Assembly (NCBI RefSeq): GCF_031877795.1
Contig: NC_133970.1
Span: forward strand, 45,697,287-45,761,286
Origin: Strix aluco
Taxonomy: Eukaryota; Chordata; Aves; Strigiformes; Strigidae
Direction of reading: 5' to 3'
DNA length: 64,000 nt
The position numbers were made by a program, and so were the translations under genes. The notes below the pieces were generated by a model. It made no database searches. It was not told the DNA's origin and was given only the letters and a program-made list of their open reading frames with translations. Of this stretch, positions 20,291-35,078 are shown one piece after another. How positions within the stretch are numbered: the first letter of the stretch is position 1; every line of letters starts with the position of its first letter.

Positions 20291-21428
20291 CGAGGCACCT
20301 TTTCCGGTGCTTTTCCGATAAGCACAACCAGCCTCTCCAAGTATAGGAAGCCCCAGTAGCGCACCACTTGTTTGCACTTCTAATTTTTTGCAATGAACCT
20401 GAATATCAGCTAATATTACTTCTGTTTAGGAGAAGCACCCTCCATAAATTTCTGTCACTCCTATGGTTTTGCTGGAAACATTTTAGTCTGGTCTTCATTG
20501 AGTCGGATGCCATCCTGAGTGTTTTTGCCTCTGTGCTTTTGCTTCGTGTAATCCAACAGCTGTGTCTGTGATGAAGATGGGACATGCAAGGAGGGAGGCA
20601 TCCAAATCTGGCTCTGCTGCCTGTCAGACCATGACGGAGTGCAAGGCTGGGCGGCTCAAATGCCAGGGGGAGACTGTCACCCTTGTCAGCATAAGGCCCT
20701 GAGATATACAGAGTAAATAAGATACATTATGGTTTATTTTGCTTATTGCCATGGGATATGTCAAAATGTGTCAACTCTTGGGCGGGACATAGTTTGAACT
20801 TTGTTCTACCAAATGTAAATTCTGCTGTGAAGTCCACTGCAACTGATGAGACTCTGTCAGCTCTGAATCAGGGCTTGAGGCTCTTTGTTACGCAGAGCTG
20901 CACTTTCTGCTACTGCTCATGACAGGGCTCTTGCTTAGGCCCTGGACTTAGCACTGGCAAGTTTACTTCACATTTCCATCAGAATTAAAAAATGTTCCTG
21001 AAGTGCAGTCACCAAAGTAGCATTTATAGTGATGGATTACAGTGTCTGACATTGTAAATACATTTTTCTTAAAGCTGCACAAACATATGCATGCACTGTT
21101 TAGATTTAGATTACAAAAAAGTAAGGCTTTACAAAGCAAGACACATGATTCTTCTCTTAATAAAGTAACTTCTTCCTACTGTGCCTTATTCAGTTGAGCA
21201 AACAGTATGCACAGCACTGAGCCTGTCATTGAGCCTGAAGCTCTTAAAGGTCAAAGCAATGTGCATTAATAGTAAAGCCAGCTTAAAGTAATGAGAAGAT
21301 TTCTATGCTTGCAGCTTCTCATACACAGAACCACTTAATGAAAAATCGCCATTTTACATTGTCATAACTATCACCATGAGCTACATTTGTAAGTGCGGGT
21401 GCAATGCTTCCTCACATAAACCCTACCC
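20291..21428. other. unassigned intergenic sequence
   Basis: No gene, RNA or repeat family was recognised. Confidence 0.4.
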
Positions 21429-22040
21429 TCAGCTGGAAAAGCTTTGCTTTCCATGGTGCCTTCCAACCCAAACGATTCTATGATTCAGCCAAGTTGGTCT
21501 TCTGCCCCGCTTGCTTGGCTTACAACACAATGGGATTGCCTGCTCTTGTGCTTTTAAAAGGTGGTTCTTAAAAACTGACCAGCACTCATGGACCCCTAAA
21601 CCCTCAAAAGCAGATTCCCAGGGGACACTGCTAAGTAGCTCCCTGAACAGCTTAAAGTTTGCTCTCTTGAAGTCCAGGGTAGCAACTCTACTGATATTTT
21701 TTCTCATTACACTGAAAATTTTAAACTCAACCATTTCATGATCACTGTGGCCAAGACAGCCACATACCATCACATCTCCCACGAGTCCTTCTCTCTTCAC
21801 AAACAACAAGTCTAGGAGGGCATCTTTCCTAGTTGGCTCCCTGAGTACTTCTATCAAGAAGTTATCTTTCACAAACTTTGGGAATTTCCCAGACTTGCTC
21901 ATCACAGCAGTATAGAATTCCCAGTTGATATCTGGTAAGTTGTAGTCCCCCATAAGGACAAGGGCTACCGATCCTAATATATTAGGCTTATTTCTACTGG
22001 TTTTCAGATTAAACATGAGTGCCCCAGTTTTCTCCAATGT
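21429..22040 (-). mobile_element. CR1 LINE, endonuclease part joined to its 3' tail
   Basis: A 202-codon frame on the minus strand encodes the C-terminal half of the CR1 apurinic-type endonuclease (GDYNLPDINWE, then GHSDHEMVEF, with the conserved GD and SDH residues) and the following linker. It then jumps directly to CR1 3' UTR text (GGTTGGAAGGCACC on the minus strand) and ends beside TCTATGATTC at 21477. The reverse transcriptase is missing, so this copy is internally deleted as well as 5'-truncated. Confidence 0.85.
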
Positions 22041-23684
22041 TTTCTTCTCTGACCTTCCACTTCACTGTAAACATATGTATTTTTTTTCCCTGAATGTTAG
22101 ATCTAAAGTATAACTTGAAATGTATGAACAGCAAATATTTGTGGGAAGCAAATACGTATTTCTGAAAGAAAATCAGACCCCTTATATTTACCTAATGCAC
22201 ATTTTGTGCACAGCTGTTTATTTATTCACGTACTCAGATACTTTCTAAATGCAGCATACATGAAAAATTTGAAAATGTACTGTACCATGTACATGCTGTA
22301 CCAGTGTTTTTAACACTAACAGGTGCCAATCCTGGATGGGTCTTGTAAAACCAGATTACTTGCTTACCTTTGGAGACAGAAGGTGCAATAAGGCATGCAT
22401 GTGTGTTTCTCCAGCTACCCAGAAGTCTTCTGGGAGAAGAACAACATCAAGTCACATTCTATGGAATGCTTGGTGAAAAGTAAAATCATTCACATATGCA
22501 CTTGAAGCATAGCTGAGTAACACATGGAGGGCATGTGATGGCAGAGATATAACTAGGCAAGCATGTAATTCTACATAAAAAGTGAGAAAATTGAGAGGAT
22601 AAGGCAGCCAACTGTTTGGATCTAACTTTACATTTTGAAGTATAAAAGAATTAACATTGTTAGTTATATTTAGACACTCAGCCCTGGGCTTCCAAGTTAG
22701 CAAATTTCAGCCATAATGTCTGGGCTTAGATTTAGTCTGTGTCTAGCTATGAATCAGACAAGCTTTTGTGGCTGTTTTTTTTAAATAAAAAGAAAAGAAA
22801 GAAAACATTGCTACTACTGCTAAGTATGTAACTGTGTGAGCTGACACAGGCAGGACACAGGAACAACCACAAAACCACGGATGAAATGCAAAGAGTAAAT
22901 TTATTCTCATTACCTCCACAGCAGCACCCGGGCAGAGGCATGCAAGCAGGGACACAGGTACCATGGAGCTTGGTCCTTGCTAGCAAGAGAAAGAAGAACA
23001 TTTCGAACCTGCTGCTTTCACCTGTATATCAGGGATTTTCGCAGGCATAGTTTTCCACTGTGCTTTGCTCTTTCCCACAGCAGGGCAGGAATCTCAAGGA
23101 TGTTCAATAAGGTACCTCTGAGTCTCTCACAGGCCTGTGTTATCTAAACACAGATGTTCTACTTGTCAAGTACACAGAGCTACACAACAATTAGTGCAAT
23201 ATATGTGTTTTTCAACACCCCAGCTGCAAGTCACTTGAGCGTGTTTACAATCCTCCTCACCAATCTTCCATTATATTCCCACAGTAACCATCCATGTGTA
23301 TGCACCTGGATAGAGATATACACACATATATACAAATATGATTGGGCAACATTTGCTTTTCTTTTGATCAGTAATAAATCTTTTTGATTTAATGTGCTTT
23401 AGAATAATCCTGAAAATGCAAGTCAGAGACATACATTACCCTGGGGAAGGATGGATGTTTAAAATACCAACCTGTCACTGCAAGGCAAGTTTGTAAGGTA
23501 GAGGCCATAGCATTTATTTGGCCAACTAACATAATGGGAAAAGCAGACAACATTTGAACGCAGAATTCGTGAAGATCTGGCCTTTTTTTCCAAGCATAAA
23601 ATTAGACAAATGTGTTTGTCTGAGAACATGACAACCAGGAAGAATAGAGATACACTTATGTTTTTATATTTAGAGGCCTCTTAT
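22041..23684. other. unassigned intergenic sequence
   Basis: AT-rich, with no supported gene. Two overlapping hydrophobic minus-strand frames at 22743-23001 show no domain and were not accepted. Confidence 0.4.
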
Positions 23685-23925
23685 ACAATCATAGCATCAC
23701 AGAAATATGGTTGGGGTGAACCTCAGAAGATCATCCAGCCTATCTTCCTCCCCACTACAAGATCAGCTACACCTAAGCCATTTCAGACAAACATTTGCCC
23801 CGTCTCTTCTCAAAAACTCCAGAATCATCTGAAGGAAGATTAAGTCCAGTGCTTTGCACTCTGCACTGGTACAAAAGTTTTCCTAATGACTAACTAAAAT
23901 GCTTTCTGCTGAAATTTAAGGGGAA
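23685..23925 (-). mobile_element. diverged CR1 3'-end fragment
   Basis: The plus strand has AATATGGTTGGGGTGAACCT followed by AGAAGATCATCCAGCC. This parallels the GGTTTGGGTTGGAAGGGACC...GATCATCTAGTCC tail of CR1, followed by CTTCTCAAAAACTCCAGAAT. It is short and old. Confidence 0.6.
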
Positions 23926-26900
23926 TGTGGTTAAAAGCTGGGCCTTTCCACCTGGAACGTGATGCAGACTACAATTCCGGACTGTGGTGGCTCAAATACT
24001 TTTTGTGCATCTCCAGTGAAAATTTTGTTCATGGCTTGTGTGTGCATATATTTGTGCATGAATAGCGTAACAAAGGTTTAAGACAACAGTATCAAACAAA
24101 ACAAAATCAATATATGTTGTTTGCTATCAAAATAAAACTAACAAGGCAAGAATATTTAGTTGTTATACAACTGACAAGAAAATGACTATTACCTTGTAAA
24201 GGAACTTGCAGCTTTCTCCTGTGCACCCCTTCTGGTGCTCAGTCCAAATTGCCACACAACCACCTCTGCAAGCTTGAGGCTAGCCAGTGGAATCCCCTTT
24301 GAGACTTACTGCTTTGGTGCAACAATGCCCCACAACTCTGTAATGTGTCCAAGTATAAGCATTAAAAAAAAAAATAGGGAAATTTTAAAATTCTGTAAGA
24401 CGCTGTTGCACTGTATAACAACCATGTCCCAGATTTGTAGCTACCTCTGCCGTACAGAGGTATGTTGCCCCTGTTCCCCTAGCAAGATGTAACAACAAAG
24501 AAAGATTTTAGTGGGGTTTCTTGTGGGGAAGGACCCAGGATCCTTCCCAGCTATCCCAAGGTAAAGGTTAAATGCAGCTGAGGAAGTGAGTGGGAAGCTC
24601 TTGCTCCTGCTATGTTTGTGATGGTAGTCATGCTTCAGCCATGATCTACCTACCAAGTATTAGTGCCACCCTCCAAGCATTTATCAGTGGTCTGAAGACT
24701 ATTATCTGGTCTCTCTGTCCAATGCTAAGGAGCGGTAATAAAAAAATATTGTTCTTCTAATGTAACTTACCTATATGAGCACTGCTCATGAGCATTGTAG
24801 AAAAGATGTTATGTGATCATCAGTACGAACCTATTCATGCCATCATAAAGAGAAAGGATGAGCAACTATGAAAATTTCTAATTCAGTACTGAGAAAAACA
24901 CCCAGAGGCTGTCTTTAGTGTGAGTTTGAATAATTGATTTTTATTATTAAACTCTGGCATTGTTTTCAGTGTGCTACATGTGAGGTCATATTTTGTGCTG
25001 CTTTTTATGGAAAAGAAGAGTCTGAATGCATGGAAAGAGTACATCATTGTGATAAAGGGGCTCTTCCCATTGAGGACTGGCTATAGGAAGTAGCAGTAAC
25101 AAATGTATTTTATACACATTGTATAAGCTTTGTTATACAAAGAGGTTTGATAATTTTATCATTTCCACTATATTTTAACAGGCAATTTCCTAAATTAGTG
25201 ACAGCTGTTTAATTTTCTTCTACCCATTTTCATTTTAAACAAATAGAAAGCTTTTTGTATTATAATCATTAGTTTCTTAGCAGCCTTTTTAATAAGCATT
25301 GCTGTTTGCTCATATTTTCTGTTATTGTCATAGAGATTTAAAAACTGTACAAATAATATTCTTTTCAATTTATTAACCTAATTTACTGTTACTGTTTAGA
25401 GAGTTTTTACAGAGTTGTTTAGGAGGAAAGTTTTAGTTGAACTATACTGTCATCTTGTGGTGACCAATGTTTCTGGTTCAAATTCACACATGAAAGTTTT
25501 TAAACTGAAGAATCTGGATACCATACAAATAAAGTTACGTTTCTTGTGGTTGCTTGGTAAGAGATAGGGCAGCTCAGGGTAGTTTCTTCCCCACTAATTC
25601 CAATGAGGTGTCTACCTCTGCAAATCAAGATGATATCCAGAAACAAAGGCATCCAAACTGACCCTCATGAAAATTTTGTCCTTGAATTCCTCAGTTCTCC
25701 TGCAGCCTTCCTGAGACATTGTTACCTAGGTCAAAGTGTTCAATATCCAAGAGGACCTAAAAGCATTCCTTTGATATAAGAGATTACATTTAGAAATAAA
25801 GACTTCAGCTTGTCTGCATCTCTGAAGATAATTGGTATCAAGCACCAACTAGCTTCTAGCATATATCAAGCTTAAATCTTCACCATTCCTATCCCTTGTA
25901 GTCATCCTCACTTGCACAAATGGTGTTCCATATGTGCACAAATAAGTGATGCCAATACAATGACATTAGACAGAAATTACTTGGATATCGGTCTTGCATT
26001 TGCCACACACAAGTCCTTTCAGCAGTGTTCAAGCTTTGTAGAACTGATACAACTACTCTATTTTGGAACAAATCTCACCATAGTCACATCAGGGACTGCA
26101 TGGCTGTACTGCACCCTGGCAATGGTGCTACATAGTATGACACCAAATCTATGCAAAACAAATGCCACTGATGTTATTTGGTGCTCATACCCAACTTCCT
26201 CTGTATTGCCTAACCAGCCCTGGTTTTGGTCTCCCTATCTCTGAGCTGGACTTATCTTTGCTCTGCTTTAGTTGTGGGGAGGGACTGGAAGTGGGTGATT
26301 CTCCTCTTCCCCATCAAAGTGACAAGACAGAGCAAGGAGGTCAGGAAGGTCTATGGGCCTTGGATAGGATTAGCTTGAGGCAGAGGGGCTTGTACCCCAG
26401 AGGGATGGAAGAAAAAAAAAAGGATTGGCATGTCCAGTGTTGCATTTTGCTTCAGTTTTTCAACTCCAACCAGATCGGACAGGCTGCAGAACATGGTGTT
26501 AGGGGATACAGAAAGGCACCCACCTCCACAGTATTCAATAAACCCTGATCTAGATGCATAATAGGATCACAGTGTTTGATGGCATGACAAAGAGTTTCTC
26601 CCATCACTGGACATGGCTGGACCAAAAGTGCTGTGCGGAAGCTGCAATGGGACACAGGCTGTAGTGACAGACTGCCGTTTCCTACATCAAAAAGACAGTC
26701 CTGAAATCCAGACACGTCACCTTCTAAATCGTTTGGACTACTTCCCATGCATCAAAGCAGAAGGATGAATTAGCCAGTGCTGAATTTAGGCTGGTGCCAT
26801 TCAGCAGTTGCTAGTACGTGAGTCTGTGGATTTTGAGCAGCTTGGAGTTCACTATTGGCACCCATGACCTGCACAGGGGTTAAGAGCTGGGATGGTACTG

Positions 26901-28952
26901 GATCAGCCACAGCTTTGCCCATTCCCTACCCTAGAAGTATCCAGTGCTCCTGAATACCGAAGACGACTGTATGATGATATAAAAAAACCTACTTCCTTTC
27001 CTAACAGATTTGAAGACATGTAAATGAACAAGATTATTTTTATCCCACAAAGGACAAGAATAATTTCTCTGGAAGAATATCCTTGCAGGCAGCCAAACCA
27101 ACATACTTCCTTTGGAGGGTGTTGCCATGGCATCTGTCCAGTGTCTTCACATCATCTTCCAGATTTCTGAGATCTAACGAGAAAGGAAGAGGAAAGGAGG
27201 CACTAGTTAAAAGACACACGGCAAGGTTGCTGGGAGAAATATGACCCAGTCCAGCCTGTAGAATGTATTCATACTTTGAATTAATTGGGATTTTTTTTCT
27301 GTATGGCATTTCATTCATAGGACACTGAGTTTTCTCTTTTGATTTTTGGCAAGAAAGACAGAATTGCTATAAAAATATTAAGAGCATTAAGTCAGTCAGG
27401 GCAAAATTAATTTTACCTAACTTCAGTCATCTATGTGCCTAGCCTAAGGGGGCTGTCTAGGCTCCTGTTAGAATTAATGGAAGAAGGGTTCCTCCCAGGG
27501 ATGATTTATCCAGCCTACTTCAGACAACTAATTTAAGATGGGATGATTTACCCTTTGGAACCATTTATCGCTCTCCTTTAACTACAGTGGGACCATGGAT
27601 GGACTAAATGCCTGGATTTTCAGGTGAAGTAAAATGAATATGAGCAAAGACCTCTGCCTTAGGTGTTATTCCAGGGATAGAAATTGCCAATCAAAACGAA
27701 AGAGCTGAGTGAACAACCTGGGCCACACATTTGTGCATCTGGAAACAATGCAGCTAAAGTCAAAATGGCTTTTTGACCCATCCCTCAACCTCAGCGGAAG
27801 TCAAAAGCCTCCCAGCACATAAATCAGTGCCAAAGGAATTCAGTGAGAGGCCACGCTCAAAAAACAAGTGAGGATAAATTAATATCAAGACAACCATACA
27901 AGGCTGTTTTGTCCAGGAGTGAAAATGCAGCAGTCAGACACGGCTTAATTGCTTTGGGGATTGTGCCATGGGATGATGCCTTTTTCTGGACAACAACCTC
28001 CATGTTACAGGGGTTCAACTGTCCACACGTTCATCGTGGAAGAGCTCCTTACAGTTTGCTGGCTTGTGGCAGGCCCAGACAGCTGCATTTTGGAATAACT
28101 GCATTTTTAGTCAGCTTCAGTAAACCAGAAGCAGAAGGAATGAGATCTAGTCTGCCAGATAAATATATACTTTTATCAAGAGCTGTTAGACAAGGTTATA
28201 TAATTCTACAATCAAGGTTAAATAAATTGGTTTTATCATCAATTTCTGACTTTGTTTGAGACAAATAGGTGTTGAACTGGTGATAAGATAAACACAAATT
28301 TCTTCAAGTTCTCTCTGTACATGTTATTTCCCCCAAATTAACTCTTCTAAGATAAAATTGCCTATAGATTGTGAGTCTACTGAAGATGCGTGGTAGGCTG
28401 GCATGTGAGAATTTAAATGGTGCATCTGAATAAAAACCGATTTTGTATTAATGATGCCCATTGCGATGCTTTAGACTGCAGGCAAACTGTCACATGGTGT
28501 GGGGGGAGCTGGGGGGGTGGGGAACATGGACAAGCAGAGCATGCAGTATGGGCTGCATATTTTTTAAGGCAGTTCACTTTGAAAGTATGTATTACAAGCA
28601 AGAATATCCTGTCCCTGAATTTCAGTCATGAAAATAGTTTTCACTTAATATGGAAATAGGACCAGGACTTGATTCTGCAGCCTTAAGTGGAGCTGTAGGT
28701 ACCTGTGAATAGCAGCATGGGCACTATTGCAGAGAAGACACATTAGAGTTTAAAAATATGTGTCAGTAAGGCAACTTACGTGTGTTAAATATTTTCTTGA
28801 CCAGGTAGAGACATATTTACACATAGATACCCCTTAGCCATTATTTCCAGGACCAGTCGCACCATGGCCTAGGACACATTGCGACACCCTAATAAACACC
28901 AGTTTTAAGGTGGTATCACCAGGGACAATGGAGCTTTTGGGGCCTGGGCCCC
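23926..28952. other. unassigned intergenic sequence
   Basis: About 5 kb of AT-rich sequence without a recognisable gene, RNA or repeat family. The longest ATG frame (27843-28259, 138 codons) shows no domain, no splice context and no repeat homology that I can see. Regulatory elements cannot be excluded. Confidence 0.4.
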
Positions 28953-29690
28953 TGATACAGAGAAATGATTACTTGTTTTGAGACTTATTTACTTATAGCA
29001 AACTGCTTAGCAACTTATTTACTTACTTATAGCAAGTTATAGTATTACTTACAGTATTTTTGAATATTGCTAAGAATCCTGCTTGCCCAGACTGTTCTGT
29101 GGAATTTTACCAAGGACTACTGTGTCCATCAAAACAAAGCAGTTTACTGGGGAAATCTACCAAGAACTGCAGTGTTCAGCAAAATATCATGCTTTTGTCC
29201 TTGAGGAACAGGTGTGCTCTAACTAGTTGGGTCTTGGTAATGAGTAAAGATAGCCATGTACGGATGGTAGAAGTTCCATTGGTTCTCTTAGATAAGATAG
29301 AATGAGTAAACCGGCTGAAAAACACTCTTGTTATTCAAGAAATTGGCCAAGAGAATCTGCACATGCTCCGGGGAAAAAAACAAGGTGAGGAGGACTGTGA
29401 GCCTTCCTCCCAAAGCCCCCCGAAGACGCCCCCCAGGAGGCAATGCGCAGGTGCAAAGAGAACATAAACTGCTGACATCAGCCTCTAGAACTAACCCAGC
29501 CTTACTCATGCATATGTATGTTTGTGTTATGTAATCCAATGAATATGTATAGCCACACTCGATAAGTTTTTGGTAAAATGTGCGGTGGGTGTGCAAGCTT
29601 TGTGGAGAAATCCCCTTGCACCCCGGCTGGAGTAAAACATACCTGCTGTATAACTCTATTCGAGTTGTAGAGTCTGTTTTCCGCAAGTCA
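28953..29690 (+). mobile_element. solo LTR just upstream of RPL37, same orientation
   Basis: The LTR runs TGATACAGAG to ...CCGCAAGTCA and is flanked by CCCC (28949-28952 and 29691-29694), a 4-bp duplication. The 3' end (GTATAACTCTATTCGAG, then TTTTCCGCAAGTCA) matches the solo LTR in CR1 (5146-5196) and the LTRs of provirus A. A CATGCATATGTATG motif near 29508 and a TGTATAG at 29544 may be the core promoter. It ends about 250 bp before the RPL37 transcription start, in sense orientation. Confidence 0.8.
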
Positions 29691-29879
29691 CCCCCAAGGG
29701 ACTCACCCAGGACACCAGGGCTTTCAAGGAAAAGGGCCACTCACACGGAGAAGATTCCTAAACACAATCCGGAGCGAGGCCAAGCCAAAGAGAACACTCG
29801 CTCTCTGCCGTGCCAAGCCTCCCCAGTCAGGCCACCAGACCAGACCAGACCAGACCCCTTCGCCGCACCTAACCGGACA

Positions 29880-29965
29880 CTCCCAGCACGCCCCCGGAAG
29901 CGCTTGCTGGGCCATAGCGGAAGCGGGGCGGGGTCCGGCCTCTTTGGTGCTGACGCCCGGAGAAG
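29880..29965 (+). promoter_or_regulatory. RPL37: RPL37 promoter and 5' TOP start
   Basis: Just before the start codon are two GGAAG ETS-type sites (29896-29900 and 29919-29923), a GGGGCGGGG GC box (29925-29933), and CCTCTTT at 29939-29945. A C followed by pyrimidines is the 5' terminal oligopyrimidine (TOP) start of ribosomal protein mRNAs, which places translation under mTOR-LARP1 control. No TATA box is seen, as usual for these genes. Confidence 0.7.
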
Positions 29966-32466
<2,501 letters not shown>

Positions 32467-32485
32467 AGACTCATCTATTTGTTAA

Positions 32486-32491
32486 AATAAA
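32486..32491 (+). terminator. RPL37: RPL37 polyadenylation signal
   Basis: AATAAA lies 20 bases after the RPL37 stop codon. The very short 3' UTR is typical of ribosomal protein genes. Confidence 0.9.
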
Positions 32492-32810
32492 TGGTCTTAT
32501 CTACAAAATGTGACATTTTATACATGTTTTACTTCAGTGAAATATAGGATTCCTGAAAATACATATGTTTACATGCACAAGTTCTTGATGGTATGCACTG
32601 AAGCAATTCATTAAAAATAATCCTTTAATGGACTTTTCATTTGATAGCACCTCCACCTTGAAAAGAACCATTATCTCTGTGCTGAACTTAAAAAGCAGCT
32701 TGTATGTGTTGCTCAAAAGAACTCACCTGCAAGAGAAATGGAATATTGGCACTATGGAATGAGTTTTATTGTGCCCTAGCAGTGAGAGTCAGAATTTATC
32801 TCAAATATAG

Positions 32811-33197
32811 TGTGGAGGTTTGAACTCAGCCGGCAACCAGAGGCCATGTGGCCGGCCGTTTGCCTCCCCCTCCCCCCTCTGGTCAGATAGGGTAGGGACA
32901 AAAGAAGAGAATTCATGGGTTGAATAAAAAGAAAGCATTTACTAAATATAACAAGAGAACAACAGTAACAATAGTGAGTCCAAAAAGAAACGGGTAAAAT
33001 GAAGCAGTGGCTTACCGAGCGCGGTGACCGCCCCCCCACAGCAACAATACCGCCCGACAAGCAGACAGCCTGGGAGAGAGAGGGAGAGAGAGAGCAAGCA
33101 AGTGAGCCTCAGAGAGAGCTCGCCCACCTGGGCATGACATCACATGGTATGAAATACTCCAATGAAAATTAACTCCATCCTGGTTGAAACCAGGACA
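32811..33197 (-). repeat. 3' LTR of provirus D
   Basis: 387 bp; coding strand starts TGTCCTGGTTTCAACCAGGA (an inverted repeat within its first 20 bases) and ends ...CCTCCACA. It is slightly longer than the 5' copy because of small indels in the GA-rich and CCGGCC stretches. Confidence 0.88.
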
Positions 33198-33359
33198 GTC
33201 TCCAGCCCTTATTCTATACTCGGTCTGTAAGGCTGAGGAATGAGGTGGAGCTGGCTCAGTTGGTGGAGCAGGAGGCTTTGGAAGTGGCACAGGAATGTTG
33301 CAAGGCACTAATTGCAATAACAGGGTTATCTGACAGTCCAGTTCATTGGCTATTCTCAC
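33198..33359 (-). other. 3' internal remainder of provirus D with a short Pro-rich frame
   Basis: After the integrase stop, a frame starting at ATG 33359 overlaps the end of integrase and reads Pro-rich text (PLPKPPAPPTEPAPP) up to the LTR. It may be the tail of a shifted integrase or chance. No env and no clear polypurine tract were found. Confidence 0.35.
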
Positions 33360-34683
33360 CTAAAATCAAATCTCCCTGAGGCACACATCGGACCTCTCCA
33401 TCCTTCTGCATCACCCACCAAGTGCACCCAGGTCCTTGGGCAAAAGTAATCCCACACATGGGTTTACCTTTGCCCACTGCAGGAGTAACCCAGACGGTCT
33501 TCCCCAACATATTCCTAATGCGCACTACGGGGGCTTTATCCCCATCCACGGTATGTAGGAGGTTTGATTGAGCAGGGCCAGCTTGCTTGGCAGATCCTCT
33601 GGGATTGACTAACCAGGTGGCTTTTGCTAAATGCACGTCCCAGTGTTTGAAAGTCCCACCCCCCATTGCTCTCAGTGCAGTTTTCAGCAACCCACTGTAT
33701 CGCTCAATTTTCCCAGAGGCTGGTGCATGGTAGGGAATGTGATATATCCACTCAATGCCATGTTCTTTGGCCCAGGCCTCTATGAGGTTGTTTCGGAAAT
33801 GTGTCCCATTATCTGACTCAATCCCTTCTGGCGTGCCATGCTGCCGTAAGACTTTCTCCTCAAGGCCTAAAATGGTGTTCAGGGCAGTGGCATGGGGCAC
33901 GGCATAAGTTTCTAACCAACCCGTGGCTGCTTCCACCGCTGTAGGCACATAGTGTTTGCCATGCGGAGTTTGTGGGAGCGTGATATAATCAATGTGCCAG
34001 GCCTCCCCATATTTATATTTTGACCATCCTCCTCCATACCAAATGGGCTTTAACCGCTTGGCTTGCTTGATCACAGCACATGTCTCACATTCATGGATTA
34101 CCTGTGCAATAACATCCATGGTTAAGTCCACCCCTCGGTCACGAGCCCATCTATATGTTGCATCTCTTCCCTGATGGCCTGAGGAGTCATGGGCCCAGCG
34201 AGCCATAAATTGTTCACCCTTATGTTGCCAGTCCAGATCTACTTGAGCCACCTTAATCTTGGCAGCCTGATCCGCCTGTTGGTTGTTCTGATGTTCTTCA
34301 GTGGCCCAGCTCTTGGCTACATGAGCGTCTACATGGCGTACTTTCACAGCCAGATTCTCTACTCGAGCAGCAATATCTTGCCATAATCCATCAGCCCAGA
34401 TGGGTTTGCCTCTGCACTACCAGTTGCTCCGTTTCCACTGCTGTAACCACCCCCACAGGGCATTGGCCACCATCCATGAGTCAGTGTAGAGACAGAGCAC
34501 CGGCCACTTTTCTCGCTCAGCAATATCCAAGGCCAGCTGGATGGCTTTCACCTCTGCGAACTGACTCGATTCACCTTCTCCTTCAGCAGCTTCAGCAACC
34601 CGTCCTGTGGGGCTCCATACAGCTGCTTTCCACCTTCGATGTTTTCCCACAATACGACAGGACCCATCGGTAAACAGGGCATA
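33343..34683 (-). pseudogene. pol: RNase H and integrase of provirus D, one nonsense codon
   Basis: RNase H begins at about 34680 with FTDGSCRIVG, has ESSQFAEVKAIQLAL and YTDSWMVANALWG, and retains its acidic residues. A TAG at 34417-34419 breaks the frame; text continues in register (CRGKPIWADG). Integrase (33343-34347) has the zinc motif HDSSGHQG...CETC, the catalytic D,D-35-E set (HIDYITL, ESDNGTHF, SGKIERYS) and an SH3-like C-terminus. Pol of this type copies the RNA genome and joins it to host DNA. The segment is separated from reverse transcriptase by a solo LTR. Confidence 0.85.
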
Positions 34684-34689
34684 TCACTT

Positions 34690-35072
34690 TGCTGACGCGG
34701 AAGTCCCGGACACAACTTAGATGATCAATGTGATCAAGTTGATGCCACTTTATTAAAGGTTACACAGCAATTTATACTCTATCACAAGCTTCACGCGCCG
34801 CTATCTTATTGCTAATATGCTAAAGCTACTTGTTCACGCGCCCTTCTGCCCTCTATGATTGGTCCCGGTGTGGTGTCCACGCGCTGCTCTCCCCCCAGGT
34901 AGACCCCCTGTTTTCGACATTCCAACATCTTTATCTCTTGGGCAGGAATGTAGTTTCTCAGGCCGTCTCGGCCTTGTTTATGTCCTTGAACACAGCTGCA
35001 GCTTGCTGTTACAGTGAGGCCCCTTGCTCTGGATCGCTCATGATATGTCCATTGTTTTCCAGCCATTCCACA
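34690..35072 (-). mobile_element. solo LTR inside the provirus D pol
   Basis: 383 bp, coding strand TGTGGAATGG to ...GCGTCAGCA. It is flanked by TCGCTT (35073-35078) and TCACTT (34684-34689), a 6-bp TSD with one change. Removing it rejoins NEKR to YALFTDGS-type text across the connection to RNase H. AATAAAG (complement near 34749-34756) marks minus orientation. A 6-bp duplication fits a betaretrovirus-like integrase. Confidence 0.8.
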
Positions 35073-35078
35073 TCGCTT

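Noticed and set aside
22743-23001. Two overlapping hydrophobic minus-strand frames (73 and 84 codons)
   Set aside because: They lie opposite AT-rich non-coding DNA and overlap in different registers, with no conserved motif.
27843-28259. 138-codon plus-strand frame in intergenic DNA
   Set aside because: No recognisable domain, no splice or promoter context and no repeat homology. A frame of this length is expected by chance in several kilobases.
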